This document shows, one piece after another, positions 23,425 through 33,252 of a DNA stretch of 50,561 nucleotides; the stretch's first letter is position 1; each line of letters begins with the position of its first letter. The position numbers and the translations under genes are program-made. The stretch is taken from assembly GCA_002869845.2 (NCBI GenBank), contig NEWS02000004.1, positions 1,188,731-1,239,291 on the forward strand. The letters run 5' to 3'. The notes below the pieces were generated by a model. It did not search any database, was not told the DNA's origin, and saw nothing but the letters and a program-made list of their open reading frames with translations. This DNA is from Nitrospira sp. CG24B. Its GTDB lineage: Bacteria; Nitrospirota; Nitrospiria; Nitrospirales; Nitrospiraceae.

Positions 23425-25149
23425 CTACATGTGCTCCGGCGCTGAGATGCCGAGCACAGTGAGTCCATTTTGAAGAACCTGCTGGACCGCCCCCATCAAA
23501 ACCAGTCGCGCCGCCGTCAGTTTGGATGTGAGCACTTCAGCAGAGGCCGACTCCTTGTTCTCTTGATCAAGCTCGGGAGGCAACACACGGTGTTTGTTAT
23601 AAAACGTATGGAGAAGCGCCGCCAACTGTTGAAGGTAGTACGTGACACGGTGAGGCTCAAATGCCAGGGCACTCGCCTGGATGACTTCAGGGTAAGAGGA
23701 CAGCTTCTTGATCAACCCTAATTCATCGGGATCCATCAACACTGTCAGGTCCGTGCCCTCCGCGGATGGACGGGCAATCCCCCTGGCGGACGCGACACGC
23801 CACAGGCTGCAAATTCTCGCGTGGGCATATTGAACGTAGTACACCGGATTGTCGGCGGACCGTTGCTTCGCCAATTCCAGATCGAACTCCAAATGCGTAT
23901 TGGAGTCGCGCATGAGAAAATAGAAATTCGCGGCGTCCGCTCCGACCTCATCCAGGACTTCCCGCATCGTGATGAATTCCCCGGTCCGCTTGGACATCTT
24001 CACTTCGACTCCATCCCGCAATAATTTCACCAACTGGACCAGCACGACATGGAGACGATCCTTTGGATGTCCATAGGCCTGCATGACGGCTTGCATGCGC
24101 GGGATATACCCATGGTGGTCGGCACCGAAGACATCGACCAGCAGATCATAGCCACGCCTCAGCTTGTCATGATGGTAGGCGATATCGGAGGCTAAGTACG
24201 TATACTCACCGTCCTGCTTCTTGACGACACGGTCTTTTTCGTCGCCATACGTGGATGCCCGAAACCACCATGCACCATCCTGTTGGAACAGGAGGTCGCG
24301 GGCTTTCAATTCCTCCAGAGCCACCTCGATAGCTTTCGACTCTAGAAGCGACGTTTCACTGAACCAGGATTGGATCTCGATCCCAAAGGACTTAAGATCC
24401 TCACGGATGAGTCCCAGCAGTTTCTGATAGGCAAGGGATCGGCAGCGAGTCTGAAGATCGGCAGGAGTCAGTTCACCGGCGACGGGGTCGAGTTGCTCCT
24501 TGATCTGTTGTGCCACAGATGTGATGTACGAACCATGATAGCCATCATCGGGAAACTCAACAGTGTGTCCTGACAACTCTTGGTAACGGGCATACACGGA
24601 CGCGCCCAACAATTTCATCTGGCGGCCTGCGTCGTTGATATAGTACTCGCTGACGGCCTCGTATCCGATCGCATCCAGTAATCGAACGACCGCCTGCCCG
24701 ACCGCCGCCCCCCTGCCATGGCCAACATGCAACGGCCCGGTCGGATTAGCGCTCACATACTCAACCAATACACGACGGCCAGCTCCAACAGCGGCCCGGC
24801 CATAACGAGCCCCTTGCGACTCGATTTCGCGAAGAACCTCCTGCCAGAGCGCCGGTTTAACCGTCAAATTCAAGAAACCGGGACGAACAATTTCAACACG
24901 ATCAAACAACTGCTCCCGCTGAGGAATGTTTTCGACGATGATCTGGGCAATATCATGAGGGGCCTTGTGCTCAGATGAGGCTAATGACATGGCGACTGTG
25001 GAAGCGAGATCGCCCCATTCCGGTCGTTTAGGCGCATCAAGACTCAGCGTGGGCCAAGCCGCCGTCTTCAATTGCCCCTTTTGCCTCGCGCCATTGAGAG
25101 CGCCAAGTAGGGCCGTTGTGACCCTCTCTTGCACAAATCCTTGAGACAC
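23425..25149 (-). CDS. argS: arginyl-tRNA synthetase
   Basis: The protein of 574 residues is a class I synthetase. The ATP site motif is ANPTGPLHVGHGRG (HVGH in place of HIGH), and the second motif is VKMSKRTGEF; many ArgS lack a canonical KMSKS, so a clear KMSKR here is worth noting. The N-terminal domain with DIAQIIVENIP and LNLTVKP, and the C-terminal anticodon-binding domain (YVQYAHARICSLWR onward; FYNKHRVLP) are complete. Length is normal. It lies between a glycosyltransferase gene (51-base gap) and tgt. Confidence 0.96.
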   Translation of the reverse strand: MSQGFVQERVTTALLGALNGARQKGQLKTAAWPTLSLDAPKRPEWGDLASTVAMSLASSEHKAPHDIAQIIVENIPQREQLFDRVEIVRPGFLNLTVKPALWQEVLREIESQGARYGRAAVGAGRRVLVEYVSANPTGPLHVGHGRGAAVGQAVVRLLDAIGYEAVSEYYINDAGRQMKLLGASVYARYQELSGHTVEFPDDGYHGSYITSVAQQIKEQLDPVAGELTPADLQTRCRSLAYQKLLGLIREDLKSFGIEIQSWFSETSLLESKAIEVALEELKARDLLFQQDGAWWFRASTYGDEKDRVVKKQDGEYTYLASDIAYHHDKLRRGYDLLVDVFGADHHGYIPRMQAVMQAYGHPKDRLHVVLVQLVKLLRDGVEVKMSKRTGEFITMREVLDEVGADAANFYFLMRDSNTHLEFDLELAKQRSADNPVYYVQYAHARICSLWRVASARGIARPSAEGTDLTVLMDPDELGLIKKLSSYPEVIQASALAFEPHRVTYYLQQLAALLHTFYNKHRVLPPELDQENKESASAEVLTSKLTAARLVLMGAVQQVLQNGLTVLGISAPEHM

Positions 25150-25200
25150 AACTATTCCTCTAAGTCATTACCAAAGAAAGGAAATTAACAGTTCAATGTA

Positions 25201-26247
25201 TCATTGTGGGGTAGCCAGAGACAAGGCGGTTTCCGTGGAGTTATGAGGTCTTGTGTTATCGGTTCCTCTAGATGTAAGCCTCGATGCCTCTAAAATTTTC
25301 TCAACCGGCACATGAAGACAAGGCTTCTCCACACACGATTTAATTGTTTCCCACGACTCACAACCACACGGCAACCCTCGCACGATCGACACATGCCTAC
25401 CGTATGGTCCCCACCGATGCTGATCCGTGGGGCCAAATATGGCGATGGTCCGCACACCCAATAGAGCCGCTAAATGGGTCACACCCGAATCATGGCCGAT
25501 ATATAGGGCGACTTGTGGGAACACTCCTGCCAACTGAGACAAATCAAGGTCTCTGAGCACAAGAGGTGGTCGACTCATAAAGCGCAGCGCCTGTCCTACG
25601 GCATCCTGATCAGCCGGTCCCTCCAAGATGAGGGGATACATCCCCTCCTGCCACAACCGTTCAATCAACGAGGCCATTCTTCTCGGTTCAAGGCGCTTGT
25701 GAACGCTTCCACTCCCTGGATGCACAAGGACCAGCGATGGCTCCTGGAAAACCCTCAGCGCGTCAAGAGAGTCCTTCCCCCGCTCCAAGAGATGCGGGGG
25801 AACCTGTACCGTTCTCTCCGATACACTCTCTCTGGTCGGTTCACCCAGCGTCTCAAGAAAGCGGTCGCTCTGATGTGTTGCACGCAATCCCTTGGAAAAT
25901 GGTGATTGAATCTGAACGCTCGCCACACCAAATTCCTGGAAGAAGGAACCAAGCACGCTTTCTTTATCTTCCATCCAAACCACAGCTCGATCACAGCGAT
26001 TCACGCAGGAATATAACTCCTTGGAAATAGATGAAGCCTCTGAAAAGAGCCCTAAACATGCTCGCCCTTCTAAGGGGAGCCAATCGCTGATCACTCCACA
26101 TTCCCATAGGAGTCGGCTCACAGGGGCAGCAGCTATGAGCACAATCTCATGCCGGGGAAACCTCAGACTTAGACTCCTTATCGCTGGGACAGCCAGCAGG
26201 ACATCCCCAAGTGCGCCCGGATGAATGATAAGGATGGTAGGTTTCAC
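25201..26247 (-). CDS. glycosyltransferase family 9 (heptosyltransferase-like)
   Basis: The protein of 348 residues has the GT-B fold of ADP-heptose:LPS heptosyltransferases: IHPGALGDVLLAVPAIRSL at the N-terminus, LVHPGSGSVHKRLEP at the start of the second domain, and YIGHDSGVTHLAALLGVRTIAIFGPTD in the sugar-nucleotide site. It probably adds a heptose or other sugar to lipopolysaccharide core. The last ~30 residues (after HVPVEKI) are low-complexity. It starts 16 bases after mobA and is part of the same operon. The exact acceptor and sugar cannot be told. Confidence 0.88.
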   Translation of the reverse strand: MKPTILIIHPGALGDVLLAVPAIRSLSLRFPRHEIVLIAAAPVSRLLWECGVISDWLPLEGRACLGLFSEASSISKELYSCVNRCDRAVVWMEDKESVLGSFFQEFGVASVQIQSPFSKGLRATHQSDRFLETLGEPTRESVSERTVQVPPHLLERGKDSLDALRVFQEPSLVLVHPGSGSVHKRLEPRRMASLIERLWQEGMYPLILEGPADQDAVGQALRFMSRPPLVLRDLDLSQLAGVFPQVALYIGHDSGVTHLAALLGVRTIAIFGPTDQHRWGPYGRHVSIVRGLPCGCESWETIKSCVEKPCLHVPVEKILEASRLTSRGTDNTRPHNSTETALSLATPQ

Positions 26248-26263
26248 CTGTCAGACCAAAACA

Positions 26264-26881
26264 CTACGACCCAATCCCCAGACCAGGATCATACACTGAT
26301 CGAGCCTGTTCCAAATCGGATGGCGTATTGATGTTGAACATGGAACGACCATCATGGTCGATGTGCCTGATCTCCGTTTCAGGCACCACGCATACGCGAA
26401 GGGATGGATGATCGACCATGCTGTGAATCTTCCTATTATGGAGAGTCATCATTTCCTCAATAACTGGAAGGCAGTTTCGGCTATAGACCGCATGGGTTGG
26501 CTGTAGACGAGTCTCCCATCGGCTGATGACAATATCAGCCTGATCTTTCAGTTGAACCATATGCCGGATGACATGCGAGTTGAGAAATGGCATATCGCAG
26601 GCCACGACGAAAATATGCTGGGTCTTGGCCAGTCGAAGCCCCGTGTACAATCCACCAAGACTCCCACAGTCCGGAATAAGATCACGGACTACCGGCACGT
26701 CCGCTTGCAGGGGCGGACTATCTTGAGCGATGACGGCACATACCGCCTCAAACAATTCACGGAGAACCGTCAAGCTCCGATCAAAGAGAGTCTCCTGACC
26801 GACAAGGATGAATCGCTTGTCTTCTCCCATCCTCCTACTTTTTCCGCCAGCCAGCAGAACACCTGTCACATCAGTAATCAT
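26264..26881 (-). CDS. mobA: molybdenum cofactor guanylyltransferase
   Basis: The protein of 205 residues has the MobA nucleotide-binding start VLLAGGKSRRMGEDK, then VVRDLIPDCGSLGGLYTGL and VVACDMPFLNSHVIRHM (the metal-binding D in ACDMPF). MobA attaches GMP to molybdopterin to form bis-MGD cofactor, which NXR-type enzymes need. The final NINTPSDLEQA segment is typical. It begins 18 bases after the terminator of the oxidase operon and is the first gene of the housekeeping operon, though a promoter is not obvious. Confidence 0.93.
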   Translation of the reverse strand: MITDVTGVLLAGGKSRRMGEDKRFILVGQETLFDRSLTVLRELFEAVCAVIAQDSPPLQADVPVVRDLIPDCGSLGGLYTGLRLAKTQHIFVVACDMPFLNSHVIRHMVQLKDQADIVISRWETRLQPTHAVYSRNCLPVIEEMMTLHNRKIHSMVDHPSLRVCVVPETEIRHIDHDGRSMFNINTPSDLEQARSVYDPGLGIGS

Positions 26882-26898
26882 AGGAACATACCCTGCCT

Positions 26899-26932
26899 AA
26901 AAAAAAGAGGGGGTAGGTTTCCCCACCCCCTC
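26899..26932 (-). terminator. rho-independent terminator of the bd-like oxidase operon
   Basis: On the minus strand a GC-rich stem (GAGGGGGTGGGG against a near-complementary arm, one mismatch, loop of four) is followed directly by eight T. It lies about 40 bases after the stop of the last oxidase-operon gene and just before mobA. Confidence 0.85.
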
Positions 26933-26970
26933 CATTTTCTTGCTGCACTGAAGCGCGTCGTTATGAAACG

Positions 26971-28794
26971 CTACAGCGTCTTCCCCTTTTTCCTATTTGC
27001 GCGACGAGTCAGAACCCAGCCCTCCAGCAGCACCACACCGACAGCGATGACAACCGGATAGATATAGGTTTCCTGAGGAACAGGCGGATTCATAAAGGTG
27101 TAGTAAAATGCGGAGACAGCCATCTTTCGTCCTGCATCTCCATTATGACCGTCCCAGGCAAAGAAGACGGTAGGAATATACTGTCCTACCTCAAAAAATG
27201 TGTCTTCGTCATAATCCTGGTCCTTCTTATTCCCTACAGGCCGCTGAATCATCACATACCAGCGCCCATTCTTCCATTCGCTCTTTACGAGCTTCATGGC
27301 CTCTTCATAATTATCGCGCTCTTCAAAATCCTTATCCCAGCCCGTACCTTTAAAGGCACGAAGGGAGCCGTCCGCTTCCCACTTCACTATATCCATTGGG
27401 AATTGGTCGTTCGTCCCGAACAAATAGCGCGGCTTAATTGGAGCCGGTAACTCTTTCCACTTCACCGCTGTCTCAATAGCAATTGCATCGTTGTAGAGCG
27501 CGTAATTATTTTGCTTTGCTGCGATTGACCCCTCCTCGCCGGTCTTAGGGTCCTGCTCCTTCACATCGATATTGACTTGGGTTGGAGCCCACGGGAGCTT
27601 CCCTTCGGCAACACTCTTCGTCCGATCATCCCACTCAAGGAGATAGACAATATATTTGTCATTGTAGAGCGACCGAACCCAGATATCGTCGATCCGATTG
27701 ACAAAGTTTCTTGGCTTATGAGTGATCTGTCCCCCCATTGCCACAATTCGTTTTGGAGCCTTTTGCCAGGCCTCATGTTCAATGTCAGCCGGGATTTCCC
27801 CCTCAACGAGATCTGAAGGGATGACGAAGTTGATTTTAGGCTTATCGGTTAATGGATCAATGGGCAATGGATTACCCAGTGCATCTCTTTCACACAGCGA
27901 ATTGACAAAGTTGGCGATATCCCACCGCTCATCAACAGTCGTGTTATCCGCGAACGATGGCATCGGTGTGCCATTTACACCCGTAGAAAAAGTACGGAAG
28001 ATGTTGGCAACATTGTACGGATCTTGACGACTCCCCCTGAAGTTCCAGCACTTATGCCAATTGGCCGGCTGGATCGAGAAACCCCAGTCATCCTTTAGAT
28101 TGAAGGCGTTTCCATCGCCACGCCCTTCCATTCCATGACATTCGACACACTTTCTCTCTACGATCAACTCGCTACCCCGCTTCTTACTTTCGTCAGTGGC
28201 GGGTTTAGGCTTAAGGTCCGCTAGTTGTAAAATCGTCTGTGTCTCTGACTGCTTATCGGTAAACTTTCGGTCTTTGACGAGTTGGGTCGTAACAAAAGAG
28301 AGGACCTGTAGGCGCTGTTCCTCGCTCAAAATACCTTCCCAAGGTGGCATGGCAGAACCCGGCAATCCATGCGTGACTGTTTCAAACAGATCATTTTGCC
28401 CAGCTATAGGTTTCTTAGCATCGAAGAGTGGGAGTTCGCCGCTTGCAGTATGGCGAATTTTGAATGTGCCTTGATTGAAATTTCGTGGGCGTGGCCAAAG
28501 CCGGTCGGCTCCAGGTCCATCACCGGCTCCATCCACTCCGTGACACCACACGCACTTGGTGAAATAGACTCGCTTCCCTGCTTCAATCATGTCTGCTGAC
28601 GGTTCAGGCGAAAGATCACCTTTCTTAAAACCTTCGGGAAGCCCTTGAGCAGATACTGACGAATACCCTGCACTCGACACTAGAACCACTCCGAAGGCAG
28701 CAGCCGCAATGATCCCGGCCTTCTGAGTTATACTGTCCATCATGTTTGGCCTCATAATCTTCATTATGTCTGGTTTGGCATTCATAAGGAACAT
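26971..28794 (-). CDS. diheme cytochrome c fused to NxrC-like heme b domain
   Basis: The protein of about 607 residues has a signal segment (AGIIAAAAFGVVLVSSAGYS), two cytochrome c domains (CVWCH with distal Met in GSAMPPW; CVECH with Met in GTPMPSF), then an ethylbenzene-dehydrogenase-gamma-like beta domain with likely heme b ligands Met in QFPMDIVKW and Lys in AGRKMAVSAF, and a C-terminal membrane helix (YPVVIAVGVVLLEGWVL). It is probably a membrane-anchored periplasmic relay with two c hemes and one b heme. The start is uncertain: the ATG at 28794 (GGGATTA upstream) is preferred; ATGs further in (MKIM, MMDS) and a TTG at 28836 overlapping the previous gene are alternatives. Last gene of the oxidase operon. 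Confidence 0.85.
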   Translation of the reverse strand: MFLMNAKPDIMKIMRPNMMDSITQKAGIIAAAAFGVVLVSSAGYSSVSAQGLPEGFKKGDLSPEPSADMIEAGKRVYFTKCVWCHGVDGAGDGPGADRLWPRPRNFNQGTFKIRHTASGELPLFDAKKPIAGQNDLFETVTHGLPGSAMPPWEGILSEEQRLQVLSFVTTQLVKDRKFTDKQSETQTILQLADLKPKPATDESKKRGSELIVERKCVECHGMEGRGDGNAFNLKDDWGFSIQPANWHKCWNFRGSRQDPYNVANIFRTFSTGVNGTPMPSFADNTTVDERWDIANFVNSLCERDALGNPLPIDPLTDKPKINFVIPSDLVEGEIPADIEHEAWQKAPKRIVAMGGQITHKPRNFVNRIDDIWVRSLYNDKYIVYLLEWDDRTKSVAEGKLPWAPTQVNIDVKEQDPKTGEEGSIAAKQNNYALYNDAIAIETAVKWKELPAPIKPRYLFGTNDQFPMDIVKWEADGSLRAFKGTGWDKDFEERDNYEEAMKLVKSEWKNGRWYVMIQRPVGNKKDQDYDEDTFFEVGQYIPTVFFAWDGHNGDAGRKMAVSAFYYTFMNPPVPQETYIYPVVIAVGVVLLEGWVLTRRANRKKGKTL

Positions 28795-28799
28795 GGCAA

Positions 28800-29843
28800 C
28801 TAATCCCAGGTTCGCGGATAGTAGCCGGTGTGCCAATATTCAAACAAAACAACTTTCCAAATTTCATCCACCGTCAGGTGTTGCTCCCAGGGCGGCATAA
28901 CTGATGCCCAAGGGAACCCTTCGTTGGGTAACCCAATCCCACCCTTCGAAACACGCCAGAAGATAAAGGTTTCTTGCAGCTGTGCGATGGTGCCTGGATC
29001 GGTAAAGTTCGCCGGAATTGGATTGAAGGCAAAGGCGTGGAGTCCTCGACCATTCAAATTATCGCCATGGCAAAAATGGCAGTTCTGATAGAAAATCTCA
29101 CCACCCTCGCGCACATACTTTAGATAGCCCTGATTCTTATCATCCCACGGGTTGGCATTGGGTTTCATCAAACGCCCCATACCCTGCTCAACAATATTGG
29201 CATTGCTGAACTCTTGATCGTATTTCCCTTCTGGATTAACACGATAGGGATTCTGAGAGGTCTGTAGTGTGTAGGTCTTCCCGTGAACCTTAGTACTCGC
29301 AGGTGGTGCTGGATGAACCGTTCGTAACTCGATTGGTTCCTCCGACTTTGGCATCATGGCATTAAATGAAAATCCGCCGATGAGGATCGGCAGGAGCACC
29401 AGATAGAGATACCGTAAGAGTCGGTTCCCACCTGTCTGAGCATCAAGAACGTTCATGATGGGTTGCTTAAACTTCTGCCAGTCCTCTTCACTAGCAGAGA
29501 CCCACATGAAGACGGCCACCAATGATACCGTGCCATACATTGCTCGCACGCTGAATGGGATAGGCGGGTACATACGGTACTTCAGATAGAGCAGAAAAAA
29601 GACCCAGAAACCGATGCCCTGCCAAAACCGTGGGATAGCCATACCCATGGCATTCAACGTATAGCTCAATCCCGTAAAGCCGATCACATAGCATGCCACT
29701 TCGAGCAGCATTTGAATCGGCATGTAGCCTTCCACCAACCGTATGTAGGTTGAAGGAACGACATCAAGAACCATTCCGCCCAGAAGGAGAAGACCAGCCA
29801 CTCCGATCAGGGCACCGAGCGACATCAACGCTTTCATCGGCAA
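28800..29843 (-). CDS. membrane-bound monoheme cytochrome c
   Basis: The protein of 347 residues has an N-terminal membrane part with about five helices (LMSLGALIGVAGLLLLGGMV, MLLEVACYVIGFTGLSYTL, FWVFFLLYL, LYLVLLPILIGGFSFNA) followed by a periplasmic cytochrome c domain with one CHFCH motif, distal ligand candidate Met in ASVMPPWEQH, and the family-typical MPPWEQHLTVDEIWKVV ending. It has no close named family known to me. It is located between a diheme cytochrome and the fused cytochrome-NxrC gene in the bd-like oxidase operon, so it is probably a quinol- or cytochrome-linked electron carrier of that complex. Confidence 0.82.
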   Translation of the reverse strand: MPMKALMSLGALIGVAGLLLLGGMVLDVVPSTYIRLVEGYMPIQMLLEVACYVIGFTGLSYTLNAMGMAIPRFWQGIGFWVFFLLYLKYRMYPPIPFSVRAMYGTVSLVAVFMWVSASEEDWQKFKQPIMNVLDAQTGGNRLLRYLYLVLLPILIGGFSFNAMMPKSEEPIELRTVHPAPPASTKVHGKTYTLQTSQNPYRVNPEGKYDQEFSNANIVEQGMGRLMKPNANPWDDKNQGYLKYVREGGEIFYQNCHFCHGDNLNGRGLHAFAFNPIPANFTDPGTIAQLQETFIFWRVSKGGIGLPNEGFPWASVMPPWEQHLTVDEIWKVVLFEYWHTGYYPRTWD

Positions 29844-29882
29844 ACTCCCTTTACTCTCCGCATGACAGACACTCGGAGGCTA

Positions 29883-31187
29883 CTATATTTTTGGTGGAGG
29901 CGCTCCGGTTTTCACCTGAGACAAATAATCGACAATTTTCTTCAATGCGCCAGCACTCAGCTTTTGTCCAAATATTTTGGGCATCGTGTTATCCGGGAAC
30001 GGCTTCACCACAAAAGCACTAGGGTCTACGATAGACTCCATAATGTATTCGGTCGGTGACTTGGCTGTTCCCTTATAGGTGGGATCCTTAATACGCTGCG
30101 GAGCTGATGTCCCTTCTTCCAGTTTAGGCCCGATGGTTCCCACTGCTCCTGGGATGCCTGGGATCGTATGACATGAAATGCATTGTCCTTTGGCGAAAAT
30201 TTGGTCAATCGGCTCTGACCCATCAGCCAGCAAGGATGTGGCTCCTGCAGGCTTTTCATCAGCCTGCTTAGGACGATCTGCCTCGGGAATAAACTTCTCG
30301 TACGACTTTACGATCTCTTCAAACGACGGAGCATCTATTCCTTCGCGCAAATACATCCAAGTATCCACGGCCGCAAGCTCTGGAAGGCTGAGGGAGATAG
30401 GCGGCTTATGGATAGAAGGCATTGGACTCTGCTTGTCATTCGTTCCCTTTACCCCATACCCAGCGACAACATAGCAGCTAGGGCATGCGTGCGATTCCGC
30501 AATGTACTCTTGGCCATTTTCTGCAGTTCCTGATCCAGGGAACGCCTCTTTCGCCTCATATTCTCGTTTGGAAGGATTACCCTTAGAATACTTGGGATCC
30601 TCTAATCGCTCTTTCCCTCGCCCAGGGAGCCCCGCTAAATTTGGCGCTCGTTCGCCCAACATGCCGGCATGGAATGCATGGCAGAGCGGACATTGGCCCT
30701 TCCCAATTGCGCCTTGCTCTTTATTCTTCCCAACACCACCAAAGATGATCTTTTCGCCTTCATCGGCTAGCTGTTGTGGGGTCATCGAATCCCACGTCTT
30801 CTTTTCCTCTACCGGCGGGAAACCACCCTCGACTTGAGGAAGCCAGTTTCCATAGCCTGATAGAAACGCAGCGACAAAGAACATCACCCCACCGATCTTC
30901 AGGAGAGCACTGAGATTGGTAAAATACAGCGCCATGACAAAGGTGCCTACGGTGATAATCACCAGTGACACTGGCAAGAGCCGATTTTGACCGTAGAAAT
31001 TATTCGTATAGTTCGCGATAGCCATAAACAGCAAGAGCGTCGCAACAATACCGATGAATGTCTTGAAAACAGCACGCTTCTTTGCCGCAGGCTCGCTGAT
31101 GGACATCTGAAAATAAACCAATAGCCCGGCTAGGATGGCTAGAGCCATCCACCCCATAGAGAGTGCCTCTGCAATTAAGTTACCCAA
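29883..31187 (-). CDS. membrane-bound diheme cytochrome c with a cysteine pair in place of a loop
   Basis: The protein of 434 residues has about four N-terminal membrane helices (MALAILAGLLVYFQM; TFIGIVATLLLFMAIA; LPVSLVIITVGTFVMALYF; IGGVMFFVAAFLSGYG) and two cytochrome c domains with CPLCH and CISCH. The two domains are internal duplicates: EYIAESHACPSCYVVAGYG in the first aligns with EYIMESIVDPSAFVVKPFP in the second. The first domain therefore has an extra C-X2-C (CPSC) followed by Tyr, at a loop position, not a third heme site. A Pro/Lys tail ends the protein. It lies 75 bases after the oxidase gene, in the same operon. Confidence 0.85.
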   Translation of the reverse strand: MGNLIAEALSMGWMALAILAGLLVYFQMSISEPAAKKRAVFKTFIGIVATLLLFMAIANYTNNFYGQNRLLPVSLVIITVGTFVMALYFTNLSALLKIGGVMFFVAAFLSGYGNWLPQVEGGFPPVEEKKTWDSMTPQQLADEGEKIIFGGVGKNKEQGAIGKGQCPLCHAFHAGMLGERAPNLAGLPGRGKERLEDPKYSKGNPSKREYEAKEAFPGSGTAENGQEYIAESHACPSCYVVAGYGVKGTNDKQSPMPSIHKPPISLSLPELAAVDTWMYLREGIDAPSFEEIVKSYEKFIPEADRPKQADEKPAGATSLLADGSEPIDQIFAKGQCISCHTIPGIPGAVGTIGPKLEEGTSAPQRIKDPTYKGTAKSPTEYIMESIVDPSAFVVKPFPDNTMPKIFGQKLSAGALKKIVDYLSQVKTGAPPPKI

Positions 31188-31262
31188 GGTCTTGACCTCC
31201 TACAGCTACAATGCGTGGACTGAACCCCCACCATTGAGCTGGCTAGCAACAACCACCGTCGA

Positions 31263-33179
31263 TTAATGACTGGCAATCGGCTGCGGGATGCTCCCAGGAA
31301 TTCCAGCTTTAGATTCAACTGGAACCTTCTTCGCACCCAAGCTGCCAAGCCAGAAGACAAATAGGATCGTGATCCAGAAAAACAAAACATTGAATGAAAT
31401 CATGTTGGCCGCAAACCCCACCGTATGAGTATAAGCCCATGGTGAGTTATCTCTCATGATCTCATTGACGTGCCAGAAGAGCCTGACTGACGAGCGAATA
31501 TAACCCATCAATCCCATCATCCAAGTAAAGGCCGTCGCCAACATAATAAGCGCGTACTGAGACCGGGCTGAAATCTTGCCCCACTCAATCGGCCCTAATT
31601 GCTTAGCCCCCTTCATCATGACGCTATTAAGGGCAAACATGAAGAAGAGACACGACAAGGTGGTCGCCACCTGAGGAACAGACAAACCAACGCGAACGTT
31701 TGCTGGAATGTAATACCCATATACGGCCAGGAAAATAATATTGAAGTAGGCGCAGGCGAAAAATATTCCCATAAAGATATTACCGAACTTCGCCCACGAT
31801 ACAGTTGAAACTTTGTTCCCCCTCATATACCAGACGAAACTCAATACAGTGGTTGTAATAATGACATTGATCCCACCGTTTTTCGCCGACATGACTCCAT
31901 AATTTCCAAGAACAGGATGTTGCTGGCCTCCCATGGCCTTCAATTCGGCCGGGGTCATGACCATTGTGTGAGGAGTAATAAAGACCATGTATCCGCAGGC
32001 AAGGATGAAAACAAGGTACTTAATATAACGTTGGTACTTTTCAGCACCACGCATACGACCCATGGCCTGCCAGAGATAATAGTTAGTGCTCAGGAACAGA
32101 ATCCCAATCATCGTAGCCTGGATTATGAACAGCCAAGCAAGGAGTCCACCCATCAGCGTGATCCCCATCTGCTGACGATAGGCATACACTTCTCGCATGA
32201 GCCAATATCCAGCAAACGGCAACGGGATCAAGAAAGCCACGCCGAGCGCCATGGCAATGTAGCCCATCCAATCATAATGAGCCCGATCCTCATCGGTCTT
32301 CGATGCCAAAAACTTGTAGGCGGCATAGGCAGCAACAACGCCACCGCCGAAGGCCATATTGCCAAGGATGCGATGCAGATTGAGAGGGTTCCATAAGGCT
32401 GTGTGAATTACGTGCCAGATATTTCCGAGATACCGGCCCTGCTCATCGACGCCAGCAGGCGACATCATAAAACCAATCCAGGAGTTCGCCAGGAACATCA
32501 GCAATGTGCCAATGATATTCAAGATCACCGACATGCTCAGATGAATCCACTTCAGGAACCCCTCCTTCATCTTGTCCCAACCGTAATAGTAGATGTAGAG
32601 AGTCCCGCTCTCAGCCACAAACATCAATGCATAGATGTGCATGACAGGACGGAAAATGCCGGACAGATAAGAGAAAAAGGCCGGATACAAGGTCAGAAAG
32701 GTAAAGATCAGAATACCACCGAGAATGGCCGTGAGAGAGTAGGCCGTAAGACTGATCTTTATAAAATCATACGCTAACTGATCGTAACGCTTGGCGAGCG
32801 CCTTGTCCTTCGTCACAACACCCATAAACTCAATGATCATGCAGAAGATCGGCACAGCCAATACGAAGCTGCCATAATAAAGATGCTGCTGGTTGGCAAA
32901 CCAGAGCAATACACGGCTTTCAAAGTTGTATCGTGGGTAGTCCCTAGGACCATCCACTGTTTTAGGGGCGGGAGCACCAACGACAATGCCCTCGGTTTTG
33001 TAATAGACATCTCGACCCTTTTCAACCTTGTCCCCATCCTTCTTAGCCGTATCGCCAGCAGGAGCCTCTTCACCGATTGCCAGTGAAGGCAAGGCTACGA
33101 CGATCGGAAGCAGAAGGAGGCCAACCATCATGCAGAGCGCCATAATCGATAAGACGCGCTTGCCGGCTAAAAGGCCCAT
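31263..33179 (-). CDS. cytochrome bd-like terminal oxidase subunit (paralogue 1)
   Basis: The protein of about 638 residues has a signal-like first helix, an ~60-residue extracytoplasmic stretch, then roughly 14 membrane helices. CydA-like features are the conserved NQQHLYYGSFVLAVPIF helix (heme-ligand His), EFMGVV, the SPAGVDEQGRYLGN loop before HVIHTALWNPLNLHR, and the AFAGYWLMREV-type segment. Length greatly exceeds E. coli CydA (522). Nitrospira genomes are known to use such long bd-like oxidases as candidate terminal oxidase. The ATG at 33179 was chosen for its AAGGAGG six bases upstream; an in-frame extension to 33350 has none. It is transcribed with two tiny membrane proteins upstream and three cytochromes downstream. 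Confidence 0.85.
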   Translation of the reverse strand: MGLLAGKRVLSIMALCMMVGLLLLPIVVALPSLAIGEEAPAGDTAKKDGDKVEKGRDVYYKTEGIVVGAPAPKTVDGPRDYPRYNFESRVLLWFANQQHLYYGSFVLAVPIFCMIIEFMGVVTKDKALAKRYDQLAYDFIKISLTAYSLTAILGGILIFTFLTLYPAFFSYLSGIFRPVMHIYALMFVAESGTLYIYYYGWDKMKEGFLKWIHLSMSVILNIIGTLLMFLANSWIGFMMSPAGVDEQGRYLGNIWHVIHTALWNPLNLHRILGNMAFGGGVVAAYAAYKFLASKTDEDRAHYDWMGYIAMALGVAFLIPLPFAGYWLMREVYAYRQQMGITLMGGLLAWLFIIQATMIGILFLSTNYYLWQAMGRMRGAEKYQRYIKYLVFILACGYMVFITPHTMVMTPAELKAMGGQQHPVLGNYGVMSAKNGGINVIITTTVLSFVWYMRGNKVSTVSWAKFGNIFMGIFFACAYFNIIFLAVYGYYIPANVRVGLSVPQVATTLSCLFFMFALNSVMMKGAKQLGPIEWGKISARSQYALIMLATAFTWMMGLMGYIRSSVRLFWHVNEIMRDNSPWAYTHTVGFAANMISFNVLFFWITILFVFWLGSLGAKKVPVESKAGIPGSIPQPIASH

Positions 33180-33252
33180 GGAATACCTCCTTGATACCCT
33201 TACGTTAAGATTCACAAATCCACCAGCAATGTCAGACCACACCCTCAGAGGT

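Noticed and set aside
29883..31187. CPSCY as a third, degenerate heme c site
   Set aside because: The internal duplication places it at a loop (PSAFVV in the second domain), not at a heme-binding position.
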